This document shows, piece after piece, positions 23,066-32,200 of a stretch of DNA of 64,000 nucleotides. Every line of letters starts with the position of its first letter. The stretch's first letter is position 1. Source of the stretch: DASSKK01 sp035690495 (GTDB lineage Bacteria; Actinomycetota; Actinomycetes; Propionibacteriales; Nocardioidaceae); contig DASSKK010000071.1 of the NCBI GenBank assembly GCA_035690495.1, forward strand, positions 13,033-77,032, given 5' to 3'. The notes beneath the pieces were generated by a model. It was not told the origin of the DNA. It saw only the letters and a list, made by a program, of their open reading frames with translations, and ran no database searches. The position numbers and the translations under genes were made by a program.

Positions 23066-24415
23066 TCAGAACGCCAGCGGCTCGACGTCGTCGGGCAGCC
23101 GCGGACCGCGGGCGCGACGGGCGAACTCGGCCGCGGTCGCGATGCCGGCCACCAGCACCGCCGCGAACACGTTGAGCGCCGCGAAGCCGAGGAACCCGAC
23201 GATGACACCGCCCAGGGCCCCGGCCGCGGCGGCGGTCAGCCCCATCACCAAATCGGCCGCGCCCTGCACGTCCGTGCGCGCAGACAGGGGAGCCGACTCG
23301 GAGAGCAGCGTCGAGGCGGTGACCGTGCACATCGACCAGCCGAGCCCGAGACAGAACAGGCCGACGCCGATCTGCCAGGACGTGCCCATCGGCGAGCTGC
23401 CTGCGAGCGCGAGAGCCAGCAGAAGCACGCCGGCACCGGCGCCGAGCAGCCGGGGGCGCCCGAACCGGTCCGCTGCCCACCCGACGGCCGGGGACAGCGC
23501 GTACATGCCGAGAACATGCACGCTGACCACCAGTCCGATGACCTGGAGCGTCGCACCGCCGTGCCGCATGTGCAGCGGGGTCATCACCATGATCGCGACC
23601 ATCACCGCGTGCCCAAGCGCCAGCGCAGCCATCCCGGCCGCCACGCCGGGGCGCTCGCGGACGCTGGCGGCGACCCGCGACCACGAGGTGCTGGTGGCTG
23701 TCGTCACGGGCTCTTGATGGGTGCGCGCGGCCTCGCGCGCCACCAGCAACGGGTCCGGACGCAGCAGCACCGCGACTACCGCGGCGCCGAGTGCCAGGGC
23801 GAGCACCGCGAACGCGAACGGCCCGGTCAGCCTCGGCAGCCCGACCGAGACCGCGAACCGGCCAGCCACCCCGACGAGGTTCGGCCCCACGACCGCGCCG
23901 ACCGTGGTCGCCCACACCACCGTCGCCAGCGCTCGGGCCCGGCGAGCCGGCACCGCCAGGTCGATCGCCGCGTAGCGCGACTGGCTGTTGGCCGCGCTCG
24001 CCGCGCCGAACAGGCCTGACCCGAACAGCAGCAGCGGGAACGACCCGAGCACGCCGGCCAGCACGCACAGCACCGCACCGCTCCCCCCGATCCCGTAGCC
24101 GAGGGCGAGTCCGGGCCGCCTCCCCCGGCGACCCATCAGTCTGGCCAGCGCGTACGCCGCGACGGCCGCGCCGAGCACCTGGGTGGTCTGCGCGAGACCC
24201 GCCAGCTTCTCCGAGCCGGAGAGCCGCTCGGCCAGCAGCGCCGCGACGGCGATGCCCAACGTGTTGCCGAGCCCGCCGGAGGCCTGCGAGACGACCAGCG
24301 TGCCCAGCGTGCGGCGCTGCACCTGCGCGACCTTGTGGTCCGGCCAGCGCATCCCGCCGTACCACCCTCGGGCCAGACCGGCCGCCGTACTTCCGACCCA
24401 GCCGCGCAGGCTCAC
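23066..24415 (-). CDS. Major facilitator superfamily transporter
   Basis: 449 residues with about 12 hydrophobic helices, a basic central loop (about 195-215) and a 'G-R-R-G-R-R-P-G-L' loop typical of the MFS 2-3 loop near residue 95. The GTG at 24415 overlaps the DUF3046 stop (GTGA), so the two genes are coupled. Similar to proton-driven drug or sugar efflux carriers, but the substrate cannot be inferred. In related actinobacteria DUF3046 lies directly next to recA, so this carrier belongs to material inserted between them. Confidence 0.85.
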   Translation of the reverse strand: MSLRGWVGSTAAGLARGWYGGMRWPDHKVAQVQRRTLGTLVVSQASGGLGNTLGIAVAALLAERLSGSEKLAGLAQTTQVLGAAVAAYALARLMGRRGRRPGLALGYGIGGSGAVLCVLAGVLGSFPLLLFGSGLFGAASAANSQSRYAAIDLAVPARRARALATVVWATTVGAVVGPNLVGVAGRFAVSVGLPRLTGPFAFAVLALALGAAVVAVLLRPDPLLVAREAARTHQEPVTTATSTSWSRVAASVRERPGVAAGMAALALGHAVMVAIMVMTPLHMRHGGATLQVIGLVVSVHVLGMYALSPAVGWAADRFGRPRLLGAGAGVLLLALALAGSSPMGTSWQIGVGLFCLGLGWSMCTVTASTLLSESAPLSARTDVQGAADLVMGLTAAAAGALGGVIVGFLGFAALNVFAAVLVAGIATAAEFARRARGPRLPDDVEPLAF

Positions 24416-24606
24416 CGCTCGCTCGCCGGCAGCTCGAGGTTCTGCCAGACCGCGTGCCAGACCCGCTTCGGCGACTCTCCCTCGTCGAGGGCCTGCTGCG
24501 GCGTGCGGTCTCCCAGTGTGCCGATGTGCTGCTGCTTAGCCCAGCTGCGGGCGTACGTCGGACCCAGCGCATGCTCCATCCGCGCCCAGAACTCCGTGTG
24601 CCGCAT
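24412..24606 (-). CDS. DUF3046 family protein
   Basis: 64 residues: 'R-H-T-E-F-W-x-R-M', 'Y-A-R-S-W-A', 'L-G-x-R-T-P-Q-Q-A-L-D-x-G', 'K-x-V-W-x-A-V'. This matches the actinobacterial DUF3046 family, a small conserved protein normally encoded immediately beside recA. Its function is unknown. Here it is separated from recA by about 3.5 kb holding an MFS carrier, a toxin-antitoxin pair, a broken nei gene and ridA. It reads away from the 22-bp tandem repeat. Confidence 0.85.
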   Translation of the reverse strand: MRHTEFWARMEHALGPTYARSWAKQQHIGTLGDRTPQQALDEGESPKRVWHAVWQNLELPASER

Positions 24607-24639
24607 TGCGCCAGCCTACGGCCCCTCCCCCGTTGAGTT

Positions 24640-24720
24640 ATGCCTCGTTTCGCGTCGAGTCGCGCCTCGTTTCGCGTCGAGTCGCGTCTCGTTTCGCGTC
24701 GAGTCGGGTCTCGTTGCGCC
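24640..24720. repeat. 22-bp tandem repeat, three copies plus a partial fourth
   Basis: Units at 24640-24661, 24662-24683 and 24684-24705 share CTCGTTTCGCGTCGAGTC, with a partial copy at 24706-24720. Only the first four bases of the unit vary. The array fills the space between divergent DUF3046 and the GNAT gene, where both promoters must lie, so copy number could influence expression. Confidence 0.85.
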
Positions 24721-24764
24721 CATGCCCGTCCCGACCGAGTCAGCCGGGCTGAGAGAATGTGCCC

Positions 24765-25277
24765 ATGCCAGCCGAGGTGATCATCCGGCCTGCCGTCGAG
24801 GGCGATCTCGCGGACATCGCGACGATCTACAACCACGAGGTGGTCAACTCCACCGCGACCTTCGACCTGGACCCGCCGGACCTGGGCTACTGGCGCGAGA
24901 AGCTGGCCGGCAACCACCCCGGCGACCACCTGCTGGTCGCGGTCGACACCGACGGCGACGTGGTCGGCTACGCCTACTCCTGGTCCTACCGACCGCGCCC
25001 GGCGTACCACCTGACCCGGGAGACGTCGATCTACCTCGACCCGTCGGTGCGCGGCCGGGGCGTCGCGCGAAAGCTCTACCCGGCGCTGCTGGAGACGATG
25101 GCCGCTTCCGGCGTGCACACGGCAGTCGCCCTCGTCGCCCTCCCGAACCCCTCCAGCGAGGCACTGCACAAGGCCTGCGGTTTCGAGCAGGTCGGCATGA
25201 TGCGGGAGGTCGGCTACAAGTTCGACCAGTGGATCGACGTCGCGTGGTACCAGAAGTTCCTGCGAGCAGATCACTGA
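24765..25277 (+). CDS. GNAT acetyltransferase, phosphinothricin N-acetyltransferase-like
   Basis: 170 residues, single GNAT domain of the Pat/Bar type: 'I-R-P-A-x-E-G-D-L', 'I-A-T-I-Y-N-H-E-V-x-N-S-T-A-T-F' and the acetyl-CoA loop 'V-R-G-R-G-V-A-R-K-L' near residue 98, then 'H-K-A-C-G-F-E' and 'W-I-D-V-A-W-Y-Q'. Such enzymes acetylate methionine sulfoximine/sulfone or phosphinothricin-like amino acids. The ATG at 24765 is preferred over a GTG two codons earlier. It is preceded by the tandem repeat array. Confidence 0.85.
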   Translation: MPAEVIIRPAVEGDLADIATIYNHEVVNSTATFDLDPPDLGYWREKLAGNHPGDHLLVAVDTDGDVVGYAYSWSYRPRPAYHLTRETSIYLDPSVRGRGVARKLYPALLETMAASGVHTAVALVALPNPSSEALHKACGFEQVGMMREVGYKFDQWIDVAWYQKFLRADH

Positions 25278-25302
25278 CGGCGTCGGCTCCCGCTCAGCGA
25301 AC

Positions 25303-26115
25303 TCACTTGAGCAGCAGCTTGTCCAGACGCCGTCGAGCGACCAGCAGACCGGCCAGTCCCATCGCGATCAGGTAGACCACCGAGACCACGGACTCGATGC
25401 CCGGCACGCCGGTGACCAGCTCGCGCACCAGCACCACCCCGCGATACAGCGGCGTGATCTCCACGATCCACCGCACCACGCCAGGCAGCGCGGTGACCGG
25501 GAAGAACGTCGCGGAGAACAAGAACATCGGCATGATCGCCAGCGTGACGAACTCGAAGTCCTGCCAGGAGCGCATGTACGTCGTGAGCGCCATGCACACC
25601 CCGGCGAACGCCAGCGCGAGCAGCAGCGTCGCCGGCACCGCGAACACGGCCCACCAGGAGTGCACCAGCCCGAGGCCGAGCATCACGAGCAGGAAGCCGG
25701 CGGAGTACATGCCGCCGCGGATCAGGCACCAGGACAGCTCGCCGCGGGCCACGTCCATGCTGTCCATCGGGGTGGCGAGGATCGAGTCGAACAGCTTGTT
25801 GTACTTCAGCTTGAAGAAGAAGTTGAACGTGCCGTCCATCATGGCGCCGTTCATCGCCGCGGCGGCCATCATCCCGGGCGCGACGAAGTCGGCGTACCCG
25901 ACGGTCTGGCCGTGGAACTCGAAGCCGTGCACGAGCTTGCCGACGCCGATGCCGATCGAGAACAGGTAGAACACCGGCTCGAGGAACCCGGTGGCGAAGA
26001 GGTACCAGGCGCCCTTGTAGGCCAGGTAGTTGCGGTAGAGCAGCACGCCGGTGGCCGGGCCGGCGTCGAGCCGCCGGCCGCTCTGCCGGGCGAGGGAGGT
26101 GGTGGCCAAGGACAT
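25303..26115 (-). CDS. ABC-2 type exporter permease (second permease)
   Basis: 270 residues with six hydrophobic helices in the ABC-2 layout (NodJ/DrrB type), a 'Y-N-K-L-F-D-S-I-L-A-T-P' coupling segment near residue 105 and 'S-A-T-F-F-P-V' before the fifth helix. The ATG overlaps the stop of the preceding permease by one base (TGATG). With the upstream permease and ATPase it should form a heterodimeric exporter for a drug, lipid or polysaccharide; the substrate is unknown. Last gene of the three-gene operon. Confidence 0.88.
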   Translation of the reverse strand: MSLATTSLARQSGRRLDAGPATGVLLYRNYLAYKGAWYLFATGFLEPVFYLFSIGIGVGKLVHGFEFHGQTVGYADFVAPGMMAAAAMNGAMMDGTFNFFFKLKYNKLFDSILATPMDSMDVARGELSWCLIRGGMYSAGFLLVMLGLGLVHSWWAVFAVPATLLLALAFAGVCMALTTYMRSWQDFEFVTLAIMPMFLFSATFFPVTALPGVVRWIVEITPLYRGVVLVRELVTGVPGIESVVSVVYLIAMGLAGLLVARRRLDKLLLK

Positions 26116-26917
26116 CAGGTGATCATCCTCCGGGTGAGCCGGCGCAGCCCCCACCAGAAGCCGAGGGCGGACAGCGCCGCCAGGTAGGCGAGGTGGATCA
26201 GCGCCCAGCCCGCCGAGACGTCGCCGAGGGTGAGCATCCGGGTCAGGTCGACCCCGTGCCACAGCGGGGTGAACTTGGCCAGCGTCGCCAGCCAGTCCGG
26301 CAGGTTCGAGAGCGGGAAGAACGCGCCGGAGAACAAGAACAGCGGGATCATCCCGAGCCGGAAGATCAGGCCGAACGCCGTCTCGTCCTTCAGCCCGGCG
26401 GAGATCGCGTAGACCGGGGTCGCGAACGCCAGCCCGACCAGCAGCTGCACGAAGAACGCCCCCACCACCCCGACCGGGGAGGTGAACACCCCGAACGCCG
26501 AGAGGACCGCGAGGAAGACCGCCGCGGTGATCGCGATCCGGAAGACCACGAACCCGAGGTGGGCGGCCATCACGTCCACGACCCGCAGGGGCGAGGCGAT
26601 CATCCCGAAGTAGGACTTGTGCCACTTGATCATGCCCATCACGGGATAGGTGACCTCGCCGAACACCGCCTGCATCGTCTGGGCGGCGACGAGCCCCGGG
26701 GCGACGAAGGCGAGGTACGTCGTGGCGCCGCCCAGCTTCGCGGGGCCGGCGTGGATGAAGCCGCCGAGCACCACGCCCATCGCCACGACGTACAGCAGCG
26801 GGCTGACGAAGCTGGAGATCACCGAGCCCTTCCAGGTGCGCAGGAAGACGATCCGCCAGTAGTCGAACAGCCGTGCCGGGCCGACGCGCCCGGCAGGGGC
26901 CGGAACCGATACCGTCA

Positions 26918-26918
<1 letters not shown>
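26115..26918 (-). CDS. ABC-2 type exporter permease (first permease)
   Basis: 267 residues, six-helix ABC-2 permease. It shares with its neighbour the pattern 'P-G-L-V-A-A-Q-T-M', 'W-H-K-S-Y-F-G-M-I-A-S-P' (coupling helix) and 'F-S-G-A-F-F-P-L-S-N-L-P', showing the two arose by duplication. Start and stop are both linked to neighbours by TGATG overlaps, so the three genes are one transcript with tight stoichiometry. Confidence 0.88.
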
Positions 26919-27886
<968 letters not shown>

Positions 27887-28036
27887 CACCGAGTCTGGCC
27901 TGGACACACCGACGAACCTAACCGGCGGCGCCGACAGTTTCACCTGGATATGCCGCCGTCCGACATCCTGCCACCGGGTCGTGAGAGAGTGCGCGGACGA
28001 CCTGCCGCCTTCGCGACCTCCGAACAGGAGACTCCG

Positions 28037-28813
28037 GTGACCGACCCGCCCGCGCCCGACACCCGTCCCGTCGTCCTCGTCACCGGAGTCGGCCGAAAGG
28101 TCGGCATCGGGGCGGCCATCGCCGAGCGGCTCGCCGGGGACGGCTGGGACGTGGCCACGACCAGCTGGGCAGGCTACGACGAGCGGATGCCCTGGGGCCG
28201 CCAGGACGACGACCCCGACCTGATCGCGGCGCGGCTGCGTGAGCTGGGCGCGCGCACCACGAGCGTGCACGCCGACCTGGCCGATCCAGGAGCGCCGGCC
28301 GCCGTCTTCGCCCACGTCGAGGCGGAGCTTGGCACGGTCACGACACTGGTGATGTGCCACTGCGAGTCGGTCGACTCGGGGCTGCTGGACAGCACTGTGG
28401 AGAGCTTCGACCGGCACTACGCGGTGAACCTGCGCGCGTCGTGGCTGCTTCTCAAGGAGTACGCCGAGAGGTTCCGCGGGCCCGAGGGCCGTGGCCGGGT
28501 GATCGCGCTGACCAGCGATGCCGTGGTCGGCAACCTCCCGTACGGCGCGACCAAGGGCGCCCTGGACCGGATGGTGATCGCCGCAGCCCGCGAGCTGACC
28601 GACCTGCGGGTGAGCGCGAACGTGGTCAACCCTGGCCCGGTCGACACCGGCTGGATGACCCAGCAGGTGCGCGACGCCGTGCTGGCCGCCACGCCGCTCG
28701 GACGCGCCGGCACGGCGTACGACACCGCGGCGCTGGTCGGCTTCCTGTGCTCACCCGAGGGGGGCTGGGTGAACGGGCAGCTGCTGTGCTGCGACGGCGG
28801 CCTGCACACCTGA
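28037..28813 (+). CDS. Short-chain dehydrogenase/reductase
   Basis: 258-residue classical SDR, NAD(P)-dependent. The nucleotide motif TGVGRKVGIG is at 16-25, the catalytic serine in 'I-A-L-T-S-D-A', the Tyr-Lys pair in YGATKGAL, then 'N-V-V-N-P-G-P-V-D-T-G-W-M' and the ending 'V-N-G-Q-L-L-C-C-D-G-G'. The cofactor loop is two residues longer than the usual TGxxxGIG. GTG start with GGAG six bases upstream. It is divergent from the exporter operon; a shared pathway is possible but unproven. Confidence 0.88.
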   Translation: MTDPPAPDTRPVVLVTGVGRKVGIGAAIAERLAGDGWDVATTSWAGYDERMPWGRQDDDPDLIAARLRELGARTTSVHADLADPGAPAAVFAHVEAELGTVTTLVMCHCESVDSGLLDSTVESFDRHYAVNLRASWLLLKEYAERFRGPEGRGRVIALTSDAVVGNLPYGATKGALDRMVIAAARELTDLRVSANVVNPGPVDTGWMTQQVRDAVLAATPLGRAGTAYDTAALVGFLCSPEGGWVNGQLLCCDGGLHT

Positions 28814-28825
28814 CGCTCCCTCGAC

Positions 28826-29204
28826 CTAGAGTGCGCGCAGCCGGATCCGGGCGGTCGAGCCTGGGCACACGCACTGCGCGGAGTCGCCGGCGTCGTAGGC
28901 CAGCCGACCCGTCGCCACGAAACGGTCGCCGCGTTGCGAGGGCGAACGCGTAGACCCGTCGGGAGTCCGTGTCCGCAAGATCCCCCGGGAAGCCGAGCCA
29001 CACCGTCGATTGGCCGTTCACTGTCTGTCCGTGTACGCAGCCGAGATGTACCCCGCACACCCGAACGTCCGTGCCATCGGGAAGGCCGGCCGGGGCCACG
29101 ACACTCACGCTCAGCGGCCGGGGGCAGGCTCCGCACTGGTTGGGTATCCCGGAGCAGCCGGCGAGCGCCACCAACCCGACAACCGCCAGAAGTGTCCGGA
29201 TCAT
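28826..29204 (-). pseudogene. Putative lipoprotein with an apparent +1 frameshift near 28937
   Basis: From the ATG at 29204 the protein starts with a lipoprotein signal ('M-I-R-T-L-L-A-V-V-G-L-V-A-L-A-G-C'), so Cys17 would be lipidated after export. A cysteine-rich mature part follows (residues about 24, 27, 50, 56). After 'Y-A-F-A-L' the frame degenerates into arginine-rich sequence, whereas another frame continues sensibly as 'Q-R-G-D-R-F-V-A-T-G-R-L-A-Y-D-A-G-D' and stops at 28826. Total length is 379 bases, one more than a multiple of three, consistent with a single inserted base. Broken gene or consensus error. No family recognised. Confidence 0.6.
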
Positions 29205-29287
29205 GGCGCTTCGACGCGTCCGGACCCGAGCCGGTTCCATCGGGCCGGGCGCACCGGACGGTCGGCGCCATGGGTCAGGATGGTCGC

Positions 29288-32200
29288 GTGACCCAGCAGG
29301 ACGGCTCGTACGACGCGGCGGAGACCCTCGCGGGCTTCAGCGAGGCGACCCGGACCTGGTTCGCGGCCGCGTTCGCGGAGCCGACTCCGGCCCAGCTCGG
29401 CGCCTGGTCGGCGATCGGCGCGGGCCGTGACGCGCTGGTGGTGGCGCCGACCGGCTCGGGCAAGACGCTCAGCGCGTTCCTGTCGGCGATCGACCGACTA
29501 GCGACCGAACCCCGGCCGGACGACAAGCTGCGCCGCTGTCGGGTGCTGTACGTCTCCCCGCTCAAGGCGCTGGCCGTCGACGTCGAACGGAACCTGCGCG
29601 CGCCGCTGACCGGGATCCGGCACACCGCCGACCGTCTCGGCCAGCACATGCCCGAGATCACCGTCGGGCTGCGTTCCGGCGACACGCCCGCCGCCGAACG
29701 TCGCCGGCAGTCGACCAGGCCGCCCGACATCCTGATCACCACGCCCGAGTCGCTGTTCTTGATGCTCACCTCCCAGGCGCGGGAGGCGCTGCGCGGCGTG
29801 CAGACCGTGATCGTGGACGAGGTGCACGCGGTGGCCGGCACCAAGCGGGGCGCGCACCTCGGCCTCAGCCTGGAGCGCCTCGACGAGCTGCTCGAGCGAC
29901 CTGCGCAGCGGATCGGCCTCTCGGCCACCGTGCGACCGGTCGAAGAGGTGGCCCGCTTCCTGGGCGGTGCCCGCCCCGTCGAGGTGGTCGCGCCGGAGGC
30001 CGTCAAGAGCTGGGACCTGCAGGTCGTCGTCCCTGTCGAGGACATGACCGAGCTCGCGCTGGCCGAACCGGGCACGGCCGCGGCCGGCTCAGCGGCCGAG
30101 CGGGCCGGATCCATCTGGCCGCACGTCGAGGAGCGCATCGTCGACCTGATCGAACAGCACCGATCCACGATCGTGTTCGCGAACTCCCGCCGGCTCGCCG
30201 AGCGCCTCACCGCCCGCTTCAACGAGATCGCCACCGCCCGTTCAGCTGTTATGGGCGAAGATGAGGGCGGCGCCGCCAGCGGCCGGGAGCCCACCGACAC
30301 CGAGCCCGCCGAGCATGAGGACGGGCGGAACGCGGGTGGCGGCCCGACCGTGGCCGGGTCTGGCGTGAGGGCCGAGCCTGCGAGGCCCGAGGGTTCGGGC
30401 GGGCCGTCGTCCGCGTTCCACACGGCCGATCAGAAGCCGCGACGCAGCGCGGCCTCTCTGATGGGACAGTCAGGCCAGTCCACAGGCGCCGAGGTCGTCA
30501 TCGCCCGCGCCCACCACGGCTCGGTCAGCAAGGAGCAGCGCGCGCTGATCGAGGACGACCTCAAGACCGGGCGTCTCCCGTGCGTGGTCGCCACCTCCAG
30601 CCTCGAGCTCGGCATCGACATGGGTGCGGTGGACCTGGTCGTCCAGGTGGAGTCCCCGCCGAGCGTGGCCTCCGCCCTGCAGCGCGTCGGCCGAGCCGGC
30701 CACCACGTCGGCGAGGTGTCGCGCGGCGCGCTCTTCCCCAAGCACCGTGGCGACCTGGTGCACACCGCGGTGGCGGTCGAGCGGATGCGGACAGGAGCGA
30801 TCGAGGCGTTGCGGGTGCCGCCCAATCCGCTCGACGTGCTGGCCCAGCAGGTCGTCGCAGCCACCGCGGTCGAGGCATGGGACGCCGACCGGCTGTACGC
30901 CGTGGTCCGCCGGGCGGCGTCGTTCACGACGCTGCCGCGCTCGGCGTATGACGCGACGCTGGACCTGCTCTCCGGTCGGTACCCCTCCGACGAGTTCGCC
31001 GAGCTTCGCCCGCGCATCGTCTGGGACCGCGTCGCGGGCACGTTGACCGGCCGCCCCGGCGCGCAGCGGCTCGCGGTGACCAGCGGCGGCACCATCCCCG
31101 ACCGGGGGCTGTTCGGGGTGTTCCTGGTCTCGACAGGCTCAACCAGCGGGCAGACCGGTCCAGGAAGCAGAGTCGGCGAGCTCGACGAGGAGATGGTCTA
31201 CGAGTCCCGGGTCGGCGACGTGTTCGCGCTCGGTGCGACCAGCTGGCGGATCGAGGACATCACCCACGACCGGGTGCTCGTCTCCCCCGCGCCCGGCCAG
31301 CCGGGCCGGCTGCCGTTCTGGAAGGGCGACCAGCCCGGTCGCCCGGCGGAGCTCGGCAAGGCGATCGGCGCGTTCACCCGCGAGGTCGCCGCGCTGCCGG
31401 CCGAGGACGCCGTACGCCGTGGCCGGGACGCCGGTCTCGACGAGTACGCCGCGACCAACCTGGCCGCGTTCCTCGCCGAGCAGCGCGAGTCCACCAATAC
31501 CGTCCCCAGCGACACGACGATCCTGCTCGAGCGGTTCCGCGACGAGCTCGGCGACTGGCGGATCGTGGTGCACTCGCCGTACGGCACCCAGGTGCACGGG
31601 CCGTGGGCGCTCGCGATCGGGGCCCGGCTGCGGGAGCGCTACGGCTTCGCCGACGGAGAGGCGCAGGCGCTCGCCTCCGACGACGGGATCGTGGTGCGGA
31701 TCCCGGACACGGACCAGGAGCCGCCCGGCGCGGACATCGTGGCGTTCGAGCCCGACGAGATCGAGGACATAGTCACCACCGAGGTCGGCGGCTCGGCCCT
31801 GTTCGCGTCGCGGTTCCGCGAGTGCGCCGCCAGGGCGCTCCTGCTGCCCCGTCGCAATCCCGGCCGGCGCTCCCCGCTGTGGCAGCAGCGGCAACGCAGC
31901 GCGGCGCTGTTGCAGGTCGCCGTGAAGTACCCCTCCTTCCCGATCGTGCTCGAGGCCGTCCGCGAGTGCCTGCAGGACGTGTACGACGTACCGGCCCTGA
32001 CCTCGGTGCTGCGAGACCTGCAGGCCCACCGGATCCGGGTCGTGGAGGTCGCCACCCAGCAGCCGTCGCCGTTCGCCCGATCGCTGCTGTTCGGCTACGT
32101 CGCTGCGTTCATGTACGAAGGCGACTCCCCGGTCGCGGAGCGTCGTGCCGCGGCGCTGTCGCTGGACCAGGGGCTTCTCGCCGAGCTGCTCGGCCGCACC

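Noticed and set aside
24640..24720. Possible CRISPR array
   Set aside because: Units are directly tandem with no unique spacers and no cas genes nearby.
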